Origin: Verrucomicrobiales bacterium
GTDB lineage: Bacteria > Verrucomicrobiota > Verrucomicrobiia > Verrucomicrobiales > SLCJ01
DNA length: 54,570 nucleotides
Direction of reading: 5' to 3'
NCBI GenBank assembly: GCA_024636835.1
Contig: JAGXGH010000109.1
Span: 1 to 54,570 of the forward strand
The notes under the pieces are model-generated. The model was not told the DNA's origin and ran no database searches. It saw only the letters and a list, made by a program, of their open reading frames with translations. Shown here one piece after another: positions 35,629 through 42,691 of the stretch (within the stretch, counting starts at the first letter, position 1; each line of letters starts with the position of its first letter). Position numbers and translations under genes: made by a program.

Positions 35629-36678
35629 ATGAACGACCATCTTCAACCACCCCAAGAACCGGATGCATCAGGCGATGACCAGCAGTGGCAAAATCAGCCG
35701 GCGGAAAACGAAGCGGAAACGCCCGTCTATCAACCTGACCCAACGACCGAGGTGCTCAGAGCCGTTCGTGAACAAGTTTCAGGTGTTTTCCTCGGGCAGG
35801 AAGCGATTCTCGATGACGTGCTCGCGGGGCTTCTCGCTGGCGGGCATTTGCTTCTCGAAGGGAAGCCAGGCCTAGGGAAAACGCATCTTGTGCTGGCTCT
35901 GGCACGCGCCATCAGTGGAGATTTTAGGCGAGTGCAGTTCACTCCTGAGTTGATGCCATCGGACATCACAGGGTTCTCATTGTTCGACATGAAGAGTCAA
36001 ACCTTCCGCGTTAATCAAGGCCCTGTATTTACCAATCTCTTTCTTGCCGATGAGATCAACCGCGCGCCAGCGAAGACTCAAGCGGCACTGCTCGAAGTGA
36101 TGCAGGAGAAACAAGTCACCATTGATGGCAAAAGCTATCCTTTGAGTCCGCCGTTCATGACCTTTGCCACTCAAAACCCCATTGAACATGAAGGGACATA
36201 CCCCTTGCCAGAGGCGCAGTTGGATCGATTTATGATGAAAATCGTCATCGACTATCCATCGCCGCAAGTGGAGAGCCGTGTGGTGGCGGCGGTCGCCGCT
36301 GGTGTGCAGATTGACATCGATGCGGTGCAGGCGGTTTGCTCAGTGGAAGATATCCTCGCTGCGCAGAAAAAGTCGACGATGATCGAAGCTGTAGCCGATG
36401 TGGTAGATTACTGCGTGGCAATCGCGTGCGCGACGCGGGAGAACCGCGCATTCTCATTAGGTGCCGGAACGCGTGGTGCGATTGATCTGCTGCGTGTCGG
36501 CAAAGCCAAAGCGCTGCTGGCGGGTCGCCATTATGTGATCCCCGACGACGTCAAGAGCTCGGCAGTTTCGGTTCTCCATCACCGCGTTCAACTGACCCCG
36601 GAGATGGCAATTAGCGGCCAGAGTGTCGATCATGTTTTGGCAGATGTGATCGCATCCGTGCCGGCGCCGAGGGTCTAG
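35629..36678 (+). CDS. moxR: MoxR-family AAA+ ATPase (second cluster)
   Basis: 349 residues: a Gln/Glu/Pro-rich leader (about 1-36), Walker A GKPGLGKT (78-85), Walker B with Asp141-Glu142 (LFLADEIN), and the sensor region FATQNPIEHEGTYPLPEAQ. It is paralogous to the minus-strand MoxR at 11277 but differs in the leader and the Walker A (GLG instead of GLA). It sits 36 bp after DUF4350 and 25 bp before DUF58, so it probably serves this cluster specifically. Confidence 0.95.
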   Translation: MNDHLQPPQEPDASGDDQQWQNQPAENEAETPVYQPDPTTEVLRAVREQVSGVFLGQEAILDDVLAGLLAGGHLLLEGKPGLGKTHLVLALARAISGDFRRVQFTPELMPSDITGFSLFDMKSQTFRVNQGPVFTNLFLADEINRAPAKTQAALLEVMQEKQVTIDGKSYPLSPPFMTFATQNPIEHEGTYPLPEAQLDRFMMKIVIDYPSPQVESRVVAAVAAGVQIDIDAVQAVCSVEDILAAQKKSTMIEAVADVVDYCVAIACATRENRAFSLGAGTRGAIDLLRVGKAKALLAGRHYVIPDDVKSSAVSVLHHRVQLTPEMAISGQSVDHVLADVIASVPAPRV

Positions 36679-36703
36679 ATAAACTCAACAAAACCCCATC
36701 GAT

Positions 36704-38011
36704 TTGATTCCAGGACGTCTAACACTTTGGCTTGCGGGTGCGCTCATAGCTCTTGCTTGCGCTGCGGCATTATTGCCGTGGATGCTGCCAGTGTGGCTAT
36801 TGGCATCGGCACTGATTGCGGCGTTCGTGTTGATTGATGGAATCGCGCTTTTACTGACCAAGAGCCCGGAGGTAAAGCGCATCGTGCCGGAACGTTTTGC
36901 CCTCAACGCAGAGCAAGATGTGGAGTTGGTGTTTTACAACGGTAATCGTCGAACGCTCGCCGTTGAGGTCTTCGACGGAATTCCCGATTGGTCGGTTGCG
37001 GAGGGTTTTCCGTGGATGGGCAAACTTCCAGCGAACGCTGAGTTTCATGTTCGATATCCACTCCATTTTGTCGAACGAGGACCAGCGTCGATTCAATCGG
37101 CTTTCTTGATCATGGGCTCGCCGATGGGTCTGTGGCAGCGGCGTGTTCGCGTTGCAGGGGAGAGTGAAACAAAAGTCTATCCCGACTACTCACCGGTTCT
37201 TCAGATGGCATTGCTGGCCACGGAGGCGAGTCGGGATCTGATGGGTATTCGCTTTCAACGAAGATCCGGTGCCAGCCGTGAGTTTCTTCAACTTCGTGAA
37301 TATCAGCACGGAGATGCATTGAATATCGTGGATTGGAAGTCCACCTCGCGGCTTCGAAAATTGATCAGTCGCGAGTTCGAAGAGCAAAGGCATCAGTCCA
37401 TTATATTTCTGGTAGATAATGGACGTCGGATGCGCGCGATTGACGGTAATCTGCCGCAGTTCGATCACTGCCTGAATGCGGTGCTTTTTGTTTCTTATTT
37501 GGCGTTGAAACAAGGTGATCAGGTCGGGATTATGAGTTTTGGCGGAGAGCGTCGTTGGTTGCCTCCGGTGCAAGGTCCACAGTCCATGCCTCAGGTGCTG
37601 AACCACCTCTATGACGCAATCACGTATCCAGTGCCGAGCGACTATCACGAGGCGGCTGAGCAATTGATGTTACGTCAGAAGCGTCGTGCGATGGTGGTTT
37701 TGATGACGAACTTGCGCGGTGAGAGCCCGAAGGAATTGCTCGGCCCGATGGCGCTACTCCGTCAACGGCACCATGTGATCCTGGCGACTCTTCGTGAACA
37801 GGAGGTGGAAGCGATGGTTCAGAGTGAAGCTCACAGTTTGGAAGATGGATTGTCTGCCGGCGCGGCACGTCTCTACATGGACGAGCGTCGAATGATAGCC
37901 GCTGAACTCGAAACCCTCGGCGTTGGTGTGATTGATACCACGGCAGCGGATTTCCCCGTCGCGCTAGCGAACCGCTACCTGGCCGACCGCGCGCGCGGAG
38001 TGGCGGGATAA
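36704..38011 (+). CDS. DUF58 membrane protein (second cluster)
   Basis: 435 residues: two N-terminal membrane helices (about 8-30 and 31-52), a beta-rich segment, the DUF58 hallmark FLQLREYQHGDALNIVDWK (about 195-213) and a VWA-like fold whose metal motif is degenerate (DNGRRM). The start is a TTG; an in-frame TAA lies 22 bp upstream and I see no in-frame ATG or GTG between that TAA and the TTG. It is the last gene of the plus-strand cluster and converges on the EVE gene with a 24-bp gap. Confidence 0.88.
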   Translation: MIPGRLTLWLAGALIALACAAALLPWMLPVWLLASALIAAFVLIDGIALLLTKSPEVKRIVPERFALNAEQDVELVFYNGNRRTLAVEVFDGIPDWSVAEGFPWMGKLPANAEFHVRYPLHFVERGPASIQSAFLIMGSPMGLWQRRVRVAGESETKVYPDYSPVLQMALLATEASRDLMGIRFQRRSGASREFLQLREYQHGDALNIVDWKSTSRLRKLISREFEEQRHQSIIFLVDNGRRMRAIDGNLPQFDHCLNAVLFVSYLALKQGDQVGIMSFGGERRWLPPVQGPQSMPQVLNHLYDAITYPVPSDYHEAAEQLMLRQKRRAMVVLMTNLRGESPKELLGPMALLRQRHHVILATLREQEVEAMVQSEAHSLEDGLSAGAARLYMDERRMIAAELETLGVGVIDTTAADFPVALANRYLADRARGVAG

Positions 38012-38035
38012 AAGGCGCGACAGTTGCGCGTTGTA

Positions 38036-38530
38036 TTATTTGAGCTCGCTCGCTTTGACGCCGCCCATTTTGCACACCTTCGTGAAGTGCTTTTTCTCCA
38101 CTGGTGTGATCGAGAGGCGACTGCCCTTGCGGGTAACGAGGATGCCCTCGAGCGGGCCACCCGGTTCTGACTCCTGCTTTAGATTATCGAGTGAAACGTA
38201 GTTGGGGAATTCTGCCACCCACTGCACGTCGACCATCACCCAACGCGGATTGTCTGGTGAGGCTTTGGGGTCGTAATAGCTTGACTTGGGGTCTTGAGCG
38301 GTGTGGTCAGGATAGGCTTCGCGGACGATTTTGCAAATGCCGGCGACTCCCGGCGGCTTGGTGTTCGAGTGGTAGAAAAGAACGAGATCGCCGACCTTCA
38401 TGTCGTCTCGCATGAAATTCCGCGCTTGGTAATTCCGGATGCCATCCCACGGTTCCGTGCGTTTTTTGCACGCTTTCAAGTCGTCGAGCGAGAACACATC
38501 AGGTTCGGATTTCATCAGCCAGTAATTCAT
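38036..38530 (-). CDS. EVE-domain protein
   Basis: 164 residues, almost entirely one EVE domain (PUA-like fold): MNYWLMKSEPDVFSLDDL, WDGIRNYQARNFMRDDMKVGD, FYHSNTKPPGVAGI, the SYYDPKASPDNPRW segment and PLEGILVTRKGSRLSITPV. EVE proteins are readers of modified cytosine or other modified bases and may act in restriction or RNA processing; the ligand here is unknown. No restriction genes are adjacent. The 289 bp upstream to the GH116 gene contain no convincing gene. Confidence 0.93.
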   Translation of the reverse strand: MNYWLMKSEPDVFSLDDLKACKKRTEPWDGIRNYQARNFMRDDMKVGDLVLFYHSNTKPPGVAGICKIVREAYPDHTAQDPKSSYYDPKASPDNPRWVMVDVQWVAEFPNYVSLDNLKQESEPGGPLEGILVTRKGSRLSITPVEKKHFTKVCKMGGVKASELK

Positions 38531-38819
38531 AGGTGTATTGAACCACGATGAGCGAACAAATCACGAAAAAGCGTCGGGAAAACGAAAATGGGTCTTCAAA
38601 ACCACCGGCACCATTACCTACTCCAGTGTGTTCTTCACGCTCGACTGTGGATACTGGAGCGCCGATGCCGAAGCGCACTACGCGAGAGAATGGACAACGC
38701 TGAGTAATGAGAAGACAATTCTGTCATTGAACTGTAAAAACCAGTCCATTTAACTCGTTAACTTTACCGGAGACGATGAACACCGCCATGCGTCTCCACT
38801 AGCTTAAAGATAACTTCAT

Positions 38820-41372
38820 ATGCAACGCCGAAACTTCCTCAAGCTCTCCACCACGTCCGCACTATCTTTCGGGCTCGGTGCAAAGTTCGCCTCAGGCCAA
38901 GAGGCAACATCCCCCGAGTCACTTTACGCGAAGTTCGTGCCCAAGGACAAAGGGCTCGCTGCTGATTGGTTGAAATCGCTCGTCACCCGTGACCACCCAC
39001 TCGACGCATCAATTAATTACTCAAAGGCAGATACCGACTTGGAAGTCATCGGGATGACTACTGGCGGTATTGGCTGCGGGACCGTCTACTTGTCGGGTGA
39101 CGGTCAACTCTGGGTTTGGGATATTTTTAATCAACACCACGAGGGAGTGGTGCCAAACAGCGACACTACCATTCCAAAAGGACTCGGCAGCATCCAGACG
39201 CATCGCAATCTGCGCGAGCGAGACGGCTCCAACTTCATCAGCCCACCCCGCGCCAGCGAGCACCGCAACGGCGTCGACGCCCGTTTTGCGCTTAAGCACG
39301 GCGACATCACACTGCCTCTCGACGGCTCGGGCTGGGACGAGGTCACTTTCACCGGACGCTGGCCGATCGGAACGGTGGATTATGCTTCGTCCAAGACACC
39401 GCTCAAGGTGCGTCTTGAGGCCTTTAGCCCCTTTATCCCGCTCGACCTCAAGTCGTCTTCCATGCCGCTTACTGTTCTCGATTACACCATCGAAAACCCA
39501 AGCGCAGAGGATCACGAATTGTCCGTCACCGGCCATCTCAACAATCCGGCCGGCCAGTTCTCAAAACGTCAGGCCGATCGTATCACCGAGGATTTCAGTG
39601 GCAGCGGGGTCGCCGGGATTTTTCATGCTTTGCGTGGTACGCAGGACGATCTGGACGCGGGCAGCATGGCGCTGGTTGCGGTGGATGCCGAGGGCTACTC
39701 GGTCCACCCCGCCAAGAACCTCGTCGATGTGGCGATAACGGTCCCGGCAGGACAGCAGCGCACCGTCCGCTTCGCGATCGCCTGGCACTTTCCGAACCTA
39801 AATCCCAAGCACCTTCCCAAGGGTGCAAAACGCCACTATATTCAGGATTTTCCCGATGCGCGTGCGGTGGTGCGGCATTTCGTTGGGAAGAGTGAACATC
39901 TCGCTTTGATGACCCGCACCTGGGTCGAAACTTGGAATGACTCGACGCTGCCTCAATGGTTGCTCGACCGCACGATACTAACCAGCAACACACTGCAGAC
40001 TCAGAATTGTTTGATCTTCGACGATGATCGCTTCTGGGCCTGGGAGGGTATCGGTTGCTGTCCCGGAACCTGCGGTCACGTCTGGCAGTATTCCCAGGGT
40101 CATGCGCGACTGTTCCCCGAGATCGAACGCAACATTCGAGAACGTACGGACTACAAACTCGCTCTGAACTCAGATGGCTCGATCGATTTTCGCGGCACCA
40201 ATAATGATAAAAGCGCCATCGACGCCCAGTGCGCCTATGTCTTGCGCACTTTGCGCGATCACCAGCTCAGCGATGATCCTGACTATCTCGCTCGTGTATG
40301 GGAACCCACCAAGAGGGCGATTCGCTATCTGATCGAGTTCGATAAAAGTGATCCACGCGGGGGACTCGACGGACTTCTTGACGGCGAGCAGCATAACACC
40401 CTCGACGCCGAGTGGTTCGGCAAAGTCCACGTTCTTTGTTCGATGTATATTGCCTCGTTACGAGCCGCCGAAGAGTTGGCAACTGACATGGAAGACGCAG
40501 CAATAGCCGAAGAGGTTCGCGAAATCTACGATATGGGTAGTAGAAATATTGCCAAACTCTTCAATGGTGAGTTCTACGAGCAAATCGAAGACCCAGCGCA
40601 CATCAAAGCCATTGGCGTGGGTAAAGGGTGCTATATCGATCAAGTGATGGGGCAATTTTGGGCGAACCAAGTTGGACTCGGTCGACTCTACAGTGCCGAT
40701 GACCAGAAATTGGCATTGCGGTCCTTGTGGAAATACAATTTTGTTCCTGAATACGGCGTGTTCCGTCAAGGCTTCAAGGAAGGGCGTCACTACGCCACCA
40801 CCGGTGATTCTGGCTTGCTCATGTGCACATGGCCAAATGGCGGGTTGCGCGATGACTTCAAGAAGCACTGGCAATACGCTTACTTCAACGAGTTCATGAC
40901 TGGATTCGAATATGAAGCCGCTGCCCACATGGTGGCGGAAGGGGATGATGATCTGGTTCAACACGGCCTCGCCATCACCCGCGCCATTCACGACCGCTAC
41001 TCCGCTGGGCGTGGACGGAATCCTTACAACGAGATCGAATGTTCGGATCACTATGCCCGCGCAGGTGCCAGCTATGCTGTATTTCTTGCGGTAGGTGGAT
41101 TTGAGTTTGACCAATCCAAGGGACGTCTCGCATTCAACCCGGTCATCCAGAAAGACAAGTTCCGCACCGCGTTTACCACCAGCGAAGCTTGGGGGACTTA
41201 TGAGCAAAAAGACGGCAAAGCGACCATCAGCATTACTTACGGTAAACTCGTTCTCAATGAACTCAGCCTCGGTATGTTCGGAGACAAAACACCAAGCTTA
41301 AGCCTCAATGGTAAAGCAGCTAAACTCGGCGAACTCACCCTTGTCGAGGGAGATGTTCTGATCGCAAGCTAG
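38820..41372 (+). CDS. Tat-exported GH116 family glycoside hydrolase
   Basis: 850 residues. The Tat signal has the twin-arginine motif RRNFLKL at 3-9 and cleavage near SGQ. An N-terminal beta-sandwich (GIGCGTVYLSGDGQLWVWDIFNQH) leads into an (alpha/alpha)6 barrel typical of GBA2-type glucosidases. Family landmarks are WAWEGIGCCPGTCGHVW and FPEIERNIRERTDY, DAQCAYVLRTLRDH, HNTLDAEWFG and MTGFEYEAAAHMVAEG. The Glu of WEG and the Asp of TLDAEW are candidate catalytic residues by family comparison. Substrates in the family include beta-glucosides and beta-xylosides. It stands alone; a hairpin repeat follows 13 bp after the stop. Confidence 0.92.
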   Translation: MQRRNFLKLSTTSALSFGLGAKFASGQEATSPESLYAKFVPKDKGLAADWLKSLVTRDHPLDASINYSKADTDLEVIGMTTGGIGCGTVYLSGDGQLWVWDIFNQHHEGVVPNSDTTIPKGLGSIQTHRNLRERDGSNFISPPRASEHRNGVDARFALKHGDITLPLDGSGWDEVTFTGRWPIGTVDYASSKTPLKVRLEAFSPFIPLDLKSSSMPLTVLDYTIENPSAEDHELSVTGHLNNPAGQFSKRQADRITEDFSGSGVAGIFHALRGTQDDLDAGSMALVAVDAEGYSVHPAKNLVDVAITVPAGQQRTVRFAIAWHFPNLNPKHLPKGAKRHYIQDFPDARAVVRHFVGKSEHLALMTRTWVETWNDSTLPQWLLDRTILTSNTLQTQNCLIFDDDRFWAWEGIGCCPGTCGHVWQYSQGHARLFPEIERNIRERTDYKLALNSDGSIDFRGTNNDKSAIDAQCAYVLRTLRDHQLSDDPDYLARVWEPTKRAIRYLIEFDKSDPRGGLDGLLDGEQHNTLDAEWFGKVHVLCSMYIASLRAAEELATDMEDAAIAEEVREIYDMGSRNIAKLFNGEFYEQIEDPAHIKAIGVGKGCYIDQVMGQFWANQVGLGRLYSADDQKLALRSLWKYNFVPEYGVFRQGFKEGRHYATTGDSGLLMCTWPNGGLRDDFKKHWQYAYFNEFMTGFEYEAAAHMVAEGDDDLVQHGLAITRAIHDRYSAGRGRNPYNEIECSDHYARAGASYAVFLAVGGFEFDQSKGRLAFNPVIQKDKFRTAFTTSEAWGTYEQKDGKATISITYGKLVLNELSLGMFGDKTPSLSLNGKAAKLGELTLVEGDVLIAS

Positions 41373-41385
41373 TCTTGGTTCTTGG

Positions 41386-41557
41386 CTTGCAAGCGCCGAA
41401 CGAATATCGCCCAGTTTCCGCCACCGCCAATGAACCTCAAATGGGGAATGGTGAATGGCTTGGTGGCAGGATGCCACCGCCACGGGGTATGCTTGGCAAG
41501 GCGGCAAGATGCCACTGCCACGGGTGGGGCTTGCGCCCGTTGCTACTTGGTACCTAG
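41386..41557. repeat. 165-bp interspersed hairpin repeat, copy 2
   Basis: Second copy of the 23926-24089 block, in the same orientation, with the same two GGCAGGATGCC-type hairpins (second one changed to GGCAAGATGCCACTGCC) and the ACGGG...GCCCGT stem. It fills the gap between the convergent GH116 and M14-like genes, where a bidirectional terminator would be expected. Confidence 0.85.
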
Positions 41558-41575
41558 CCAATTTTCCGAACCAAA

Positions 41576-42409
41576 TTATCGCCCGCGTAATCTGGCCACC
41601 ACATGGCAGAGAAATTTCTCGTGTGCGCGGACGCGGGAGTAGAGCGAATACTCGCTTGGCGTTTCGAAGGTCAATGATACTTCAGCATGATTGACGTATA
41701 GCGGAAATGCCTCCGGTGCGCCTGGCTCGTCCAAATCAGGAAGCTCATCAATATCCATCAATCCCCGATTCGCCTCGCGACCTTCAATTTCTTTACTATC
41801 CTCGACCGGAATCACATCGCAGGCTGCGTCCAGTCCGTCTCGTCCAAAACGCGCCTTCCCGCTACGATAAATCTCGTAGCAGTAGCAGCCGCGAGCGTCA
41901 TAGTCTTCATGAAGACAAACGGACACGGCGAACTGACGTTTATCGAGAAACTTTTTCCATGCCGTGATCAAAGGGTGCATGGTTGAATCAAACATCCGGT
42001 TGAGATCTTGGCCTTGCTCATCCACTCGACGATTATTTTTCAGACCCCATGGGTTGAGTAAGGGGAAGATCACCACGTCGCCTAGTGTCCAGGAATTGAG
42101 CTGGGAATCCGCCCAATCAAGCAGACCGAGCACACCCGCCGGTTCGTCACCATGGACTCCCGCGCTGAAATAGATTGAAGGACGGCTAGGGTTGCCTTTA
42201 AGAGAAAATACACCGATCTCAGGGGCATCAAGAGTCGCAGGAACGAGAGTCGTCCACGTCGCATTGAGCCGCTCTGCAATCGCTTTCCATCGCTTGACGA
42301 TATAGTCCGCCTCATGGGCGTGATGGTTCGCCATGAAAATAGCCTCTGATGAGGCGCTGCGTTGAGCTTCTATTGATTGTTGATCGTGCATTTGTTGATC
42401 GCTTGTCAT
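41576..42409 (-). CDS. M14-family zinc carboxypeptidase/deacylase-like protein
   Basis: 277 residues. Zinc-site motif GVHGDEPAG (HxxE, about 100), NPWGLKNNRRVDEQGQDLNRMF (substrate-binding Asn-Arg), the third zinc ligand in CLHEDYDARG and the catalytic Glu in LTFETPS. The size and motifs fit the short M14 group that includes MpaA-like murein tripeptide amidases and AstE-like deacylases; the exact substrate is open. No signal peptide, so cytoplasmic. Starts at 42409 or 42334 (MANHHAHEADY) are possible; the Gln-rich first 25 residues are not family-like. Confidence 0.8.
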   Translation of the reverse strand: MTSDQQMHDQQSIEAQRSASSEAIFMANHHAHEADYIVKRWKAIAERLNATWTTLVPATLDAPEIGVFSLKGNPSRPSIYFSAGVHGDEPAGVLGLLDWADSQLNSWTLGDVVIFPLLNPWGLKNNRRVDEQGQDLNRMFDSTMHPLITAWKKFLDKRQFAVSVCLHEDYDARGCYCYEIYRSGKARFGRDGLDAACDVIPVEDSKEIEGREANRGLMDIDELPDLDEPGAPEAFPLYVNHAEVSLTFETPSEYSLYSRVRAHEKFLCHVVARLRGR

Positions 42410-42477
42410 TCTACGTCAGCCGACAGTCTAGAGGGAATCATGAAATCAATTTTATGCACCATTTTTGAATGCGTCTC

Positions 42478-42613
42478 ATACCAAATCTTGGTATTGATCT
42501 GACGCGTCGCGTAGAACCGCTACGCGGCACGCGATTGACAGGTGGGTGTGGAGTTGGTTGATAGAGAGCAACTTGTGCGCGGTGAATAGTCATTTTTTTA
42601 TTCGAAACCGGTA
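42478..42613. repeat. Interspersed palindromic repeat, copy C
   Basis: Palindrome ATACCAAATCTTGGTAT (42478-42494) then TGATCTGACGCG, an internal stretch with a GCGTAG-AACC-GCTACGCGGC hairpin not present in A or B, then AACTTGTGCGCGGTGA and an ...AAACCGG end. It is about 40 bp longer than A or B. It lies between the M14-like gene start and the gyrA terminator. Confidence 0.8.
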
Positions 42614-42639
42614 TCAATGAACAGGCGTGTTTATCCTCC

Positions 42640-42680
42640 GGAATGAAAAAGCCGCGCCCCGGAGATCCGGAGCGCGGCTT
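42640..42680 (-). terminator. Rho-independent terminator of gyrA
   Basis: On the minus strand the stem AAGCCGCG/CGCGGCTT, extended by an inner CCGGATCTCCGG, is followed by TTTTTC. It starts 12 bp after the gyrA stop codon. Confidence 0.92.
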
Positions 42681-42691
42681 AGTTCATAGGA

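Noticed and set aside
38538..38753. 71-residue plus-strand frame between EVE and GH116 genes
   Set aside because: No family features, poor start context and odd composition; treated as non-coding.
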